Assembly (NCBI GenBank): GCA_030426385.1
Contig: JAUHYI010000044.1
Location: forward strand, 1 to 38,992
Direction of reading: 5' to 3'
From: Phycisphaerae bacterium
Lineage (GTDB): Bacteria > Planctomycetota > Phycisphaerae > Phycisphaerales > Phycisphaeraceae
DNA: 38,992 bases
Shown: in pieces, positions 25,011 through 33,785 of the stretch
How the letters are laid out: the number at the start of each line of letters is the position of its first letter
Numbering within the stretch: position 1 is the stretch's first letter
Position numbers and translations under genes: made by a program
The notes under the pieces: model-generated
The model's database searches: none
What the model was told of the DNA's origin: nothing
Seen by the model: the letters and a program-made list of their open reading frames with translations, nothing else

Positions 25011-27131
25011 GTGCCACAACATTTCGACCTATCGTCTTTAACATGGCAACTCTCCGGCTATTCGCCCAATTCATGGATGCTCAACCGCTCTATGGAATTA
25101 GGGCTGACCATGACGCCTGATGTTCCTGCCATACCGATGCGCGTGCCCGGCTCAATTCAACAGGCGTTACGCCACGCAGGCCAGATCCCCGATTGGGAAA
25201 TCGGCATGAACAGTCGCGCGTGTGAATGGGTCGAACATCGCGAATGGCAATTGCAAACCACACTGCCTGATGACTGGTGCGCCCAACCCCACCTTACCAC
25301 CAACAACACACAAGCCCTCGCCGACACCATCGAACTACATTGCGATGGACTCGATGGCTACGGCGTGGTCCTGTGCAATCACAAAACCGTCGGTCGATTT
25401 AACAACGCATTTGTCCCGCATGTATTCGACCTGACCGATGCACTGCAACCAACCGACAACCAACTCACGTTCATTTTTGAAAACACCATCCCTCAATGGC
25501 AAGGCACACCCGGGCACACGTCGCGCATGACTCATTGCAAGCCACGCTTCAATTACACTTGGGATTGGCAACCGCGACTCGTCCAAATCGGCATCTGGGA
25601 TCGCACCACATTACACCGCCTCCCCACCCCCCCACTTATCCCCCCACATACCCCCCCACGTTCCCCCCTACATTCCTCCCCACACACACCCACCATTGCA
25701 TCATTCCAGGTCTACACCACTGCCTCTTCCGAACAATGCGGCTCGCTGTATTGGCAATTGCAATTACAACACGCTGCCTCTGCACGCGTGCGCATCACCC
25801 TCCAATCCGAGGACGGCGTTGCGGTGTATCAACAAACCACTTCATGGCAACATCGCCCCGACACGTTCGAGCGCATCGACAACTTGCCGATCCAATTGTG
25901 GTGGCCCGCTGGACTCGGTGACCAAACGCTTTACACCGTCACATGCGAACTACTTGCGGATGAAGAACACACTAAAAACAGCGATAAAACTACTGTTTTC
26001 GACCATTCCGAACGTCGGGTTGGTTTCCGAAGCATCGAGTGGCGAGCCTGTAAAGACGCTCCGACCAATGCTGATCCGTGGATCTGTGTGGTCAACGGCC
26101 GGCCTGTGTTTTTACGTGGTGTGAACTGGACGCCTATCCGTGGAAATTTTGCAGACGTCACCACCGACATGGTGCGTCAACGCGTGGGCTTGTATCGCGA
26201 CCTCAACATGAACATGCTGCGCGTCTGGGGCGGTGCGGTTTTGGAACGTCAGGATTTTTATGAGGCCTGCGATGAAATGGGCTTACTCGTCTGGCAGGAA
26301 TTCCCTCTATCGTCATCGGCCATAGACAATTCGCCGCCTTACGATGAACCCACGATCGAAACGATGGCTAAGGTTGCCCGTTCCTACATCGCGCGACGCC
26401 AACATCATCCTTCCCTGATCATCTGGTGCGGCGGCAACGAATTGCAAACCGCAGACGACGAACACAAAACGGAAGGCATCGGCAGGCCATGGGATGATTC
26501 ACATCCTATGCTCGCTCGCTTCAAACAGATCGTCGAACAACACGACCCCACACGACGCTACTTGCCCACTTCATCCACAGGTCCGCGATTCATGGCCGAC
26601 GCATCTGAATTCGGCCAGGGATTACATTGGGATGTGCATGGCCCATGGAACGCGCCGGGCGAGGATGAAAATTCATCCCAACAATATTGGGACAACGACG
26701 ACGCTTTGTTTCGTTCAGAAATCGGTTGTCCCGGTGCTGCCGATGCTGATCTGATCCGTCGATACGCTGGCGAGTGCGCCACGATGCCTGCGACATTGGA
26801 CAACCCCTTGTTCCGCCGTGTGTCATGGTGGATTGATTCGCCCGCTTTGGAAATCGAACAGGGACGCGTGCCAGCAAACCTGGACGAATACGTCGCATGG
26901 AGCCAACAGCGTCAAGCCCACTATCTGTGCATGGCCGCATCGTCATGCCTGTCACGTTTTCCATCCTGTGGCGGGATTTTGTTTTGGATGGGCCACGATG
27001 CGTTCCCCTGTCCGTCCAATACCGCGATTGTGGATTTTGAAGGCAAGGCCAAACCCGCGGCCCTGGCCCTGCGCGATTTGTTTGCTGACGCGGATCGCAT
27101 CACGCCGGCCCCATCGCCTTTCCAAGCATGA
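25011..27131 (+). CDS. Glycoside hydrolase family 2, beta-mannosidase-like
   Basis: 706 residues from GTG 25011, chosen because AGGA is ten bases upstream and the protein then starts at FDLSSLTWQLSG, where family members begin; ATG 24900 would add 37 unrelated residues. The GH2 order is sugar-binding domain, Ig-like domain, TIM barrel. The acid/base Glu is in WCGGNELQ (about 477) and the nucleophile Glu in FRSEIGCPG (about 570). SRACEWVEHREW is typical of beta-mannosidases. A Pro-rich insertion at about 205-228 comes from C-rich repeats. The protein stops soon after the barrel, so the C-terminal beta domains of full beta-mannosidases (about 850 residues) are missing. No signal peptide, so cytoplasmic. 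Confidence 0.9.
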   Translation: MPQHFDLSSLTWQLSGYSPNSWMLNRSMELGLTMTPDVPAIPMRVPGSIQQALRHAGQIPDWEIGMNSRACEWVEHREWQLQTTLPDDWCAQPHLTTNNTQALADTIELHCDGLDGYGVVLCNHKTVGRFNNAFVPHVFDLTDALQPTDNQLTFIFENTIPQWQGTPGHTSRMTHCKPRFNYTWDWQPRLVQIGIWDRTTLHRLPTPPLIPPHTPPRSPLHSSPHTPTIASFQVYTTASSEQCGSLYWQLQLQHAASARVRITLQSEDGVAVYQQTTSWQHRPDTFERIDNLPIQLWWPAGLGDQTLYTVTCELLADEEHTKNSDKTTVFDHSERRVGFRSIEWRACKDAPTNADPWICVVNGRPVFLRGVNWTPIRGNFADVTTDMVRQRVGLYRDLNMNMLRVWGGAVLERQDFYEACDEMGLLVWQEFPLSSSAIDNSPPYDEPTIETMAKVARSYIARRQHHPSLIIWCGGNELQTADDEHKTEGIGRPWDDSHPMLARFKQIVEQHDPTRRYLPTSSTGPRFMADASEFGQGLHWDVHGPWNAPGEDENSSQQYWDNDDALFRSEIGCPGAADADLIRRYAGECATMPATLDNPLFRRVSWWIDSPALEIEQGRVPANLDEYVAWSQQRQAHYLCMAASSCLSRFPSCGGILFWMGHDAFPCPSNTAIVDFEGKAKPAALALRDLFADADRITPAPSPFQA
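25627..25686. repeat. C-rich 11-13-bp tandem repeats inside the GH2 gene
   Basis: Units of C6-7 followed by ACTTAT, ACATA, ACGTT, TACATT and a last CCTCCCCACACA give C7 (25627-25633), C6 (25640-25645), C7 (25651-25657) and C6 (25663-25668). They encode the Pro/His/Ser linker between the N-terminal domains. The total length keeps the frame. Confidence 0.8.
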
Positions 27132-27968
27132 ACCGTGGGGGCCCGCATGATCCACATAATCCGTGCCGACAATTTCGTTCGATCGCCTCGCAAGCATCCG
27201 GCCGGTTTTGCACATTCCCAAATTATCGCAATCCAACCCAGGCCCCCTTCAAAACCCATGGTCACCCCACCATCTCGAACCTGTCCGCCAGCACACAAGT
27301 TCTACAAATCCAGTAGTTTCACAACGTTACACCCAATCAATCGACTGGGCATCTGACCCAAAAATCGCCTGCCCCGCTGGTCGGATCCAAAAACGATCAA
27401 ACCACTATTTTTCCCGGCTAAACGTGCGATTTGCTGAAACGTAACAATCCCCATATTATCGGACGCTTGGTTTTGTCGGTGAGCTTTTGCTCCATGTCGT
27501 ATCCAGCCCAACGGCCACGATTCACGACCTGATGCAACAGCTTTCCGCAAAACCCGGGCCGCGTTCCGCAGAGCCGATGCCACGCAATGTGGTGATTTGT
27601 TCAGCTTGGATCGCTCTGTCCGAAACGGATCAAGGGAAGAATCCTTCTGTCGTGATCAACACCGATTGCGAAAGCAGGATAAGCAGATCAGGAGCGGGAA
27701 AACTTAAGCATATTTCGCGAGCAACATGGGCCAGTCCTATCTCGTATGCGCATTGGATGCACATGCATGAACAAGACTGACTCCCAACAAACTCACGAAA
27801 ACTGTCGAAATGCCTGCATGTGGTTAGACGCGTGAGGGCCTGTGTGTAAGGGGATAACGTGAAGTGGGATCGTGTGCGGTAAGGGAATTGTGGGAAGGAA
27901 TGCCGGGGAAATGCGGGGGAGATGTGGGGGGGGAGTGGGGGGGGGACACTGTGTAAACGGAGAGACAC
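27132..27968. other. 837-bp stretch without a supported gene
   Basis: Frames of up to about 97 codons exist on both strands here, but none has recognisable domains, a ribosome site and family-like composition together. The last 70 bases are the G-rich repeat described separately. It may be a decayed gene or a long leader and promoter region for the beta-helix gene. Confidence 0.5.
27899..27946. repeat. 12-bp G-rich tandem repeat, G-quadruplex motif
   Basis: Four 12-bp units (starts 27899, 27911, 27923, 27935) of the form NTGNGGGGGNNA give G4 (27905-27908), G5 (27915-27919), G8 (27926-27933) and G9 (27937-27945) with loops of 6, 6 and 3 bases. It ends 23 bases before the start at 27969, on the sense strand. 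Such a structure could hinder transcription or translation start. Confidence 0.8.
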
Positions 27969-30692
27969 GTGAGTAGTAATAAGCCTTTTTCAGTTCACCC
28001 ATGTATTACCCCGAGCGCTTCAAAATATCCGACACATCGGATGGAGCCCCTTGAACCGCGTGTGTTGTTGAGTTCCGTCACAACGGACACCGCCGACACG
28101 ATCGCCAATAACCTTCTTCTCTATAAACCCACGGCGGTGGTTGTATCGCCAGATCTCGACGAGACGAACGCGCCAACGCAAACCGCTGCAACAGCGTTTG
28201 CAACAGCCAGCGTTTCACAAGCCAGCGTCACCGGCTGGACCGAGTTCGTGGCATCATCGGACACGCGCATCATCTACGTGTCATCATCGACGGGCAACGA
28301 CGACAACGATGGCCTATCCCCTGCGAAAGCCGTTAAGACCGTCGATCAAGGCAAGAGCCTGATTCGCAATGGCCGACCAGATTGGTTGCTGTTCAAGCGT
28401 GGCGACACTTTTGAGGGACTCGGTTTATTTTCCGGGTATTCCGGTCGCAGTGAAACCGAGATGATGTTGATCTCGACCTATGGCCAGGGCGACCGGCCGT
28501 TGTTCGATTCCGACGCGACGCACAACCTCACCGTCAACAGTTCCGGCGAAATGGAACACATCGCTTTCGTCGGCCTGTCCCTGACCGCCTCGGGCCGATA
28601 CGAAGACACCGGTGCCCAGGCCAGCGGCGTGCGCATCACAGGCAACGCCCACAACGTCTTGCTCGAAAATCTCGAAATCACCGGATTTCAAAACGGCATC
28701 GTCGTTCAAAGCCTGGTCGATTCAATCAGCGATATCACCATCCGCCGTAGCCTGATTCATCATAATTTTTCCACCGAAGGCCACTCGCAAGGCATTTTCA
28801 CCAAGGATGTCGATGGCATTGTCATTGAAGAAAATCTTTTCGACGCCAACGGGTGGAGCGAAGAACTCGGCATCAATCCCACCAAATTCAACCATGGGCT
28901 TTACCTGCAACACGGCACCAACGAGCTACAACTGATCAACAACATCATCAGCCGAAACTCGTCGCATGGCGTACAAGCACGCAACGGCGGCCTGATCGAA
29001 AACAACCTGTTCATTGATAATGCCGTCGGTGCATTCGTCTATTCGGATGACGATACAGACGCCTTGCAAACCGTCATTAATAATGTCGTCATCGATGCAT
29101 CCATGCGCGTGCTCGATGATGGCAACACGCGCGGCTGGGGCTTTGACATCGGCCGCACCAGTGATCACACCACCGTCTTCGGCAATCTCGCGATTCATTC
29201 AGACGATACGCTTAATAACGCCTACTCATCCGGACTCGACGACGATCTACTCGCAGGCATTATCGTCTACGAATGGAACGGCGTGACCGATTCGCCCGTA
29301 ACAGCCAACGTATCCGACCCTGATCGCACCGTTGAAAGTTATCACCAGGCACTGGGCCGATCTGGATCGCTTGATGCGTTTCTCGATCAGGTTCTCGAGC
29401 AATCCAAAAGCAACTGGCGTGATGCTTACACCGCAGATGCAGTCAACGATTACATCCGCGCGGGGTTCGATCTCAATGAAGAACCCAACCTCACCCCTCA
29501 GCCACCCGTTGACGAACCCGTGCAACCGAACGAACCAAGCGACCCTATTCCCACCCCCCCCACTACCCCCCCCATCACGCCACCCGTTATCCCAACACCG
29601 CCACTGGGCCCGATTGGTAATTTCCTCCTCCCCAGCAACTCCATTCCGATCGTTTATGACACATGGGTCGATGGTGTGCTACATGTACCCGTCCGCGCGT
29701 TTGATCTGAACCATTACGAAATCGAAACTCAATGGACTCAATCGCCCCTGCATCCCAACGGCACCAGCGCCGATGTCGTCAGACTTGAATACGGTCAAAC
29801 ATCCGGCACAGCCAGCTACACCATTACCAATATCAACGAAGCGGGCATCTACGATCTCGACATCGGCTACTACGATGAAAACGATGGTCATGCCTCGTTC
29901 GCTATCGCCATCAACGGCCAGACCATCGACACGTGGGTCGCGAATAAAGAATTGGGCAGCGACAATCCCAACACCAACACGTTTCAACGTCGAATCGTGG
30001 CCCAGGAAATTAATCTCAAGACCAACGACATCATCACCATCACCGGCTACCACGATGCTATCGAATACGGCCGAATTGGTTATATCGAGTTGATTGACGT
30101 CACGCCACCCCCACCGTTACCCCCTTCATATTTCAGCGATAACGAAAACTTCGGCGACCTCGAAAAATTCTCACTGCTCAACCCCAACCGTTGGACCGTG
30201 GTTGAGGAACAAGGGGAACGCCGACTGTTGCTCAATTCAACGAGGTATGGTGCTTTGTCCGGCGGTCGGCTCGGCGAAACGGCCATCATGGAAATGCAAA
30301 CGCATGATGATTTCCGCATCACAGTCAGCGCCCGCAGCAACGAAGACCTGACCAACAGCGAAGCTGATGATTACGCCATCGTGTTCGGCTATGTCGACGA
30401 AAACAATTACAGCTACATGCTGATGAGCAGCAAAAGCGGTCACACACAATTGTTCAATGTGATCGATGGCCAACGCTACCGCTTAAACAGCGCCACCCAG
30501 GCTGGCATCACCGACAATGACTATCACTACGTCACGATCGAGCGCATCGGTAGCCGACTGACCGTGTTGCTTGATGGCCAGAGCATACTCACATCCTATC
30601 GTGGCAACGAAATTCGCAGCGGGCATGTCGGCCTCGGCTCCTACAACGACTCGGTCTATTTTGACGATCTGACTGCGGTTGACCTCGTGTAA
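27969..30692 (+). CDS. LEPR-XLL surface protein with parallel beta-helix, putative carbohydrate-active
   Basis: 907 residues from GTG 27969, with GGAG six bases upstream. Residues 25-36 hold MEPLEPRVLLSS, the planctomycete LEPR-XLL export motif. A right-handed parallel beta-helix follows, starting at IIYVSSSTGNDDNDGLSPAKAVKT (about 98-121) with coils such as VRITGNAHNVLLENLEITGF and GIVIEENLFDANG. A Pro/Thr linker at about 515-545 comes from C8 tracts. Then come a beta-sandwich like carbohydrate-binding modules (DADVVRLEYGQTSG-type region, about 560-715) and a C-terminal LamG/laminin-like domain (about 720-907). Beta-helix folds include many polysaccharide lyases, but no lyase family or catalytic residue can be named. 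It is probably secreted or surface-bound. Confidence 0.85.
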   Translation: MSSNKPFSVHPCITPSASKYPTHRMEPLEPRVLLSSVTTDTADTIANNLLLYKPTAVVVSPDLDETNAPTQTAATAFATASVSQASVTGWTEFVASSDTRIIYVSSSTGNDDNDGLSPAKAVKTVDQGKSLIRNGRPDWLLFKRGDTFEGLGLFSGYSGRSETEMMLISTYGQGDRPLFDSDATHNLTVNSSGEMEHIAFVGLSLTASGRYEDTGAQASGVRITGNAHNVLLENLEITGFQNGIVVQSLVDSISDITIRRSLIHHNFSTEGHSQGIFTKDVDGIVIEENLFDANGWSEELGINPTKFNHGLYLQHGTNELQLINNIISRNSSHGVQARNGGLIENNLFIDNAVGAFVYSDDDTDALQTVINNVVIDASMRVLDDGNTRGWGFDIGRTSDHTTVFGNLAIHSDDTLNNAYSSGLDDDLLAGIIVYEWNGVTDSPVTANVSDPDRTVESYHQALGRSGSLDAFLDQVLEQSKSNWRDAYTADAVNDYIRAGFDLNEEPNLTPQPPVDEPVQPNEPSDPIPTPPTTPPITPPVIPTPPLGPIGNFLLPSNSIPIVYDTWVDGVLHVPVRAFDLNHYEIETQWTQSPLHPNGTSADVVRLEYGQTSGTASYTITNINEAGIYDLDIGYYDENDGHASFAIAINGQTIDTWVANKELGSDNPNTNTFQRRIVAQEINLKTNDIITITGYHDAIEYGRIGYIELIDVTPPPPLPPSYFSDNENFGDLEKFSLLNPNRWTVVEEQGERRLLLNSTRYGALSGGRLGETAIMEMQTHDDFRITVSARSNEDLTNSEADDYAIVFGYVDENNYSYMLMSSKSGHTQLFNVIDGQRYRLNSATQAGITDNDYHYVTIERIGSRLTVLLDGQSILTSYRGNEIRSGHVGLGSYNDSVYFDDLTAVDLV

Positions 30693-31052
30693 CGCTACGG
30701 CATCACGCAATAGCGTTGAACCGCAATCGCTATCCGCAATCCAATTTATAAAACTCATGCGCGACCCCTGCGCCATTCACAGCACCCAAACCCATGTGCA
30801 GCAGATGACACGCAGCGTTACATTTCTCGCTCGCCTAGTATTTCATGGCCTCTCAAATGAGAAATTTCGTAAGGCGGGTCAAGCGTAACGAACCGAGCAA
30901 TTGGTTTTACCTATTCACGTTATACTTGGTCGGTTCGATCCCTACGAAAACAGCAATTCATAGGCAATACACCACTCGTTGCCATAGCCAGCACGGTACG
31001 CCCACGCTACCATGTGGGCCGACTCACAATCCGATTTTATCAGTAGCCCACC
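30693..31052. other. 360-bp gap without a gene
   Basis: Inverted copies AACGCTA (30691-30697) and TAGCGTT (30711-30717) right at the stop could be a weak terminator but have no T tract. GCCCAC/GTGGGC at 31000-31019 forms a second 6-bp stem 33 bases before the next start. No promoter hexamers of good quality were found. Confidence 0.4.
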
Positions 31053-33086
31053 ATGAACATCAACGAACTCGAATCTTACTCGCCTTTCAATTTTGACTAC
31101 AACGTCCGTGACCAGTTGGCGCGACACATCCACACGCGTTCCGTGGATGCCTTTGAACGTGGTGATGCGGATCGCGATGCCATCCAAACCCTCGAACAAT
31201 TGCGGGCACGCCAACAAGCCGTGCGTGAACATTTCATCGCAGACATCGGCGGCCTGCCCGATGACGCGCCACTCAATGCCCAGATCACCGGGCGCGTTGA
31301 ACACCACGACATGGTCATCGAAAAATGTATTTTCCAATCACGCCCCGGCCACTATGTCACGGCCAACATCTATCTGCCGACCGGCCTGACCCAACCGACT
31401 GCCGCAGTACTGTTCGTCTCCGGCCATGATCGCGATGCCAAAGCTTTCAATGAATATCAAATCGTTTGCCAGACCCTGGCACGCAACGGCCTGATCGTTC
31501 TCGCGCAGGATCCCGTTGGCCAAGGCGAGCGTTTGGATTACTACGACTCCGACACCCCCGACGCCAAGCAACGATGGGGGACATCCGAACATGATTACGC
31601 TGGCGCTCAATGCCTACCGCTCGGGCACGGACTGGCTCGATATTTTTTACATGACGCCATACGCGGCATCGACTACCTCACCACACGACCCGAGGTTGAT
31701 GCCTCACGCATCGGCGTCACCGGCAACAGCGGCGGTGGCACCCAGACATCCATGTTGATGATCGCCGAACCACGCATCGCGACGGCAGCACCAGCGACTT
31801 TCATCATGAATCGCCAGAGCTACATGTGGTCTGGCCAAGCCCAGGATGCTGAACAAATCTGGCACGGTTTTTCCGGACACGGCCACGACCATGAAGACAT
31901 CCTGCTAAGCATGGCCCATCGTCATGTGCGCGTGCTCGCTGTCACTTGGGATTTTTTCCCCATCGAAGGAACGCGCCGCACCGTCGAACGTTGCCAACGA
32001 TTGTTTCAACTCGCCGGTGGCAAACTCGATCTGGTCGAAGACATGAGCACGCACAGTTACACCCCGGCACTCGCTGATGCGGCCACAGAATTTTTCTGCC
32101 AACATCTGTTGGGAACCCAACCCACGTTCACGGCTGACCTCGCATCACCCTTGCCACAAAATAAATTGTGGGCCACAAAATCCGGACAGGTACGTTTGGA
32201 TTTCAACGACGCACGCGGCGTGCATGATGCCTGCCTCGAAGCACTAGGTACGCTAGGTAAAATAGGCACGTTAGATGCGCTTGGCACGTCAGACACTTCT
32301 AAAGCATCATCCAAACACCCCAACGCAAAACAAACCTCAACCAACTCCCAAGTCAAAACCGAAACTGAATCCAACCAATGGCTACGCAATGCCATCTATC
32401 ACAATCGTACCGAAGCTCCATTCAATCCAAGATTCGTCTCCAGCGGCATTGTCGACAACCTGCACTATAAAACCCTGTGGTGGTGGGCCCAGCCTGACAT
32501 CATTAATCACGCGATGCTATTCGCTCCACAAAACAACACCGATACATCCAACACCACGCAGCAAAACAATAGTCTGAATGCCACCCAAAATATCCGCCCC
32601 ACCACCATCGCCCTATGGGATGATGGCTCCAACCAATTGCAGCGGCATTGGGATTGGATTCACAGCGAAGTTTCTCAAAACCGCAACGTGGTCGTGTTAA
32701 ATATCACCGGTCATGGCTCGCTCACCCCACACAACTTGAGCGAGCGACCCACGTATGAGTTCTATGGCGCCTTGCACAAATTCGCCTGCGATCTGGATTT
32801 CCTCGGTGATAGTTTGGCGGCCATGCGCACCTACGATGTGATTCGTTGCATCGACTTACTCGAACACTGGCCCGAGTTCACCACTGACGACTTGCGCGCC
32901 TATGGCCGTGGCATATCCAGCATTTATTTACGACTCGCTGCCAAAGTCGATGCTCGACTTAACACGATTGACGTAGCTGGCGGCATCACCAACTACCGCG
33001 ACATTGTCACCAATCGCAACTACGATCCGCGCCAGATCCATACCCAGATCATTTGGGGCGCACTACAACATTTCGATCTCGATTAG
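31053..33086 (+). CDS. Alpha/beta hydrolase, acetyl-xylan-esterase-like
   Basis: 677 residues, no signal peptide, so cytoplasmic by default. The hydrolase core covers about 90-370: YVTANIYLPTG, the oxyanion region VLFVSGHDRDAK, the nucleophile Ser226 in GVTGNSGGG, and a candidate His in EDMSTHSYTPA. The fold and order match the Abhydrolase_7/acetyl-xylan-esterase-like group in planctomycetes. About residues 399-440 are a low-complexity linker (GTLGKIGTLDAL...) encoded by a 9-bp repeat, and a second, less conserved domain follows. It may deacetylate or cleave ester-linked groups from imported sugars. It is the last gene of the plus-strand run; no Shine-Dalgarno is seen. Confidence 0.82.
   Translation: MNINELESYSPFNFDYNVRDQLARHIHTRSVDAFERGDADRDAIQTLEQLRARQQAVREHFIADIGGLPDDAPLNAQITGRVEHHDMVIEKCIFQSRPGHYVTANIYLPTGLTQPTAAVLFVSGHDRDAKAFNEYQIVCQTLARNGLIVLAQDPVGQGERLDYYDSDTPDAKQRWGTSEHDYAGAQCLPLGHGLARYFLHDAIRGIDYLTTRPEVDASRIGVTGNSGGGTQTSMLMIAEPRIATAAPATFIMNRQSYMWSGQAQDAEQIWHGFSGHGHDHEDILLSMAHRHVRVLAVTWDFFPIEGTRRTVERCQRLFQLAGGKLDLVEDMSTHSYTPALADAATEFFCQHLLGTQPTFTADLASPLPQNKLWATKSGQVRLDFNDARGVHDACLEALGTLGKIGTLDALGTSDTSKASSKHPNAKQTSTNSQVKTETESNQWLRNAIYHNRTEAPFNPRFVSSGIVDNLHYKTLWWWAQPDIINHAMLFAPQNNTDTSNTTQQNNSLNATQNIRPTTIALWDDGSNQLQRHWDWIHSEVSQNRNVVVLNITGHGSLTPHNLSERPTYEFYGALHKFACDLDFLGDSLAAMRTYDVIRCIDLLEHWPEFTTDDLRAYGRGISSIYLRLAAKVDARLNTIDVAGGITNYRDIVTNRNYDPRQIHTQIIWGALQHFDLD
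32247..32291. repeat. Five 9-bp tandem units inside the hydrolase gene
   Basis: GGTACGCTA, GGTAAAATA, GGCACGTTA, GATGCGCTT and GGCACGTCA are contiguous and in frame. They encode GTL, GKI, GTL, DAL, GTS. Confidence 0.75.
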
Positions 33087-33121
33087 ACCATCCTCACGCA
33101 TTAATGTCCGTATGGACTGAT

Positions 33122-33180
33122 GCCCAGATAGTAAAACCACCTCGTTGAAATTTGATTCCCAATTCGTAATTTTACTGGGC
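33122..33180. terminator. Possible convergent terminator hairpin
   Basis: GCCCA-GATA-GTAAAA (33122-33136) pairs with TTTTACTGGGC (33170-33180) apart from the GATA bulge. It lies between two convergent genes and covers the YcfL-like stop codon. The loop is long (33 bases) and there is no strong T tract, so the call is weak. Confidence 0.3.
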
Positions 33181-33648
33181 AGAACGAATCGTCAAACGCC
33201 AGTCAGCCGCGTTCACATCCAGCGCGTTGCCATCAAAAAATGTCTGGATGCGCGGCGTTAGTTCTTTAAGTCGCCAGCCGTGTTCTGATTGGCGATCGAT
33301 CGGACGTCCCACTTCATCAAAAAACTCAAACCGATATTGCACGTTAATCGAACGCCTATCAAGGAGCGAGCGTACGGGCACCGTGACGCGCATGGGCCGA
33401 TCGTGACTGCCTTGCTCGACCTCAGGCGGACTCAGCCGCAAATGACGATGTAGCTTTTTAGCCACAGACACTTTCGGATAGTCATCGATCGGCAACTGAT
33501 CGACTCGGCCAGCATGGGGTGCCTGAACCGTATCGCACCCTCCCAAAAACGTAAACCCAACCAACACCACAGCCATCGCTAACAACATGTAACACATGCG
33601 ATTCATCGCGTATTCACCATTCCATTGTTTTACACTCGATCGTTTCAT
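33172..33648 (-). CDS. YcfL-like lipoprotein (DUF1425 type)
   Basis: 158 residues from ATG 33648, with AGGA nine bases upstream; the longer frame to 33789 has no such site and overlaps the neighbour. A lipobox FLGGC puts the lipidated Cys at residue 38. The mature part VTVPVRSLLDRRSINVQYRFEFFDEVGRPID...GWRLKELTPRIQTFF matches the DUF1425/YcfL beta-sandwich (COG5633). In enterobacteria ycfL lies next to lpoB. Its role is unknown. It is last in the four-gene lipoprotein run, 137 bases after the COG3014-like gene. Confidence 0.8.
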   Translation of the reverse strand: MKRSSVKQWNGEYAMNRMCYMLLAMAVVLVGFTFLGGCDTVQAPHAGRVDQLPIDDYPKVSVAKKLHRHLRLSPPEVEQGSHDRPMRVTVPVRSLLDRRSINVQYRFEFFDEVGRPIDRQSEHGWRLKELTPRIQTFFDGNALDVNAADWRLTIRSAQ

Positions 33649-33785
33649 GTGACGGATCCTTTTTCTGATGAGTTTATGATTGCAAGGATGTTCTGTTTTA
33701 CCAGTGTTTCGCGATCGCATTGGCCGCGCGTTCCAACCCGCGAACTTTTGCATGCTGAATTGTATGCCACAGCCATCGGCTAATC

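Noticed and set aside
27302..27583. 93-codon frame on the minus strand with VTFQQIARLAG, a little like a LacI helix-turn-helix
   Set aside because: The recognition helix and everything after it do not fit, and no ribosome site is seen; probably chance.
27487..27780. 97-codon plus-strand frame in the gene-free stretch
   Set aside because: No domain, no family-like pattern and no ribosome site.
30691..30717. Rho-independent terminator after the LEPR-XLL gene
   Set aside because: Only a 7-bp stem with a 13-base loop and no T tract follows it; kept only as a remark on the gap.
30928..30945. tRNA T-arm-like GGTCGGTTCGATCCCTAC
   Set aside because: The T stem has a mismatch, and no acceptor, D or anticodon stem fits at the right distances upstream; no complete tRNA can be drawn.
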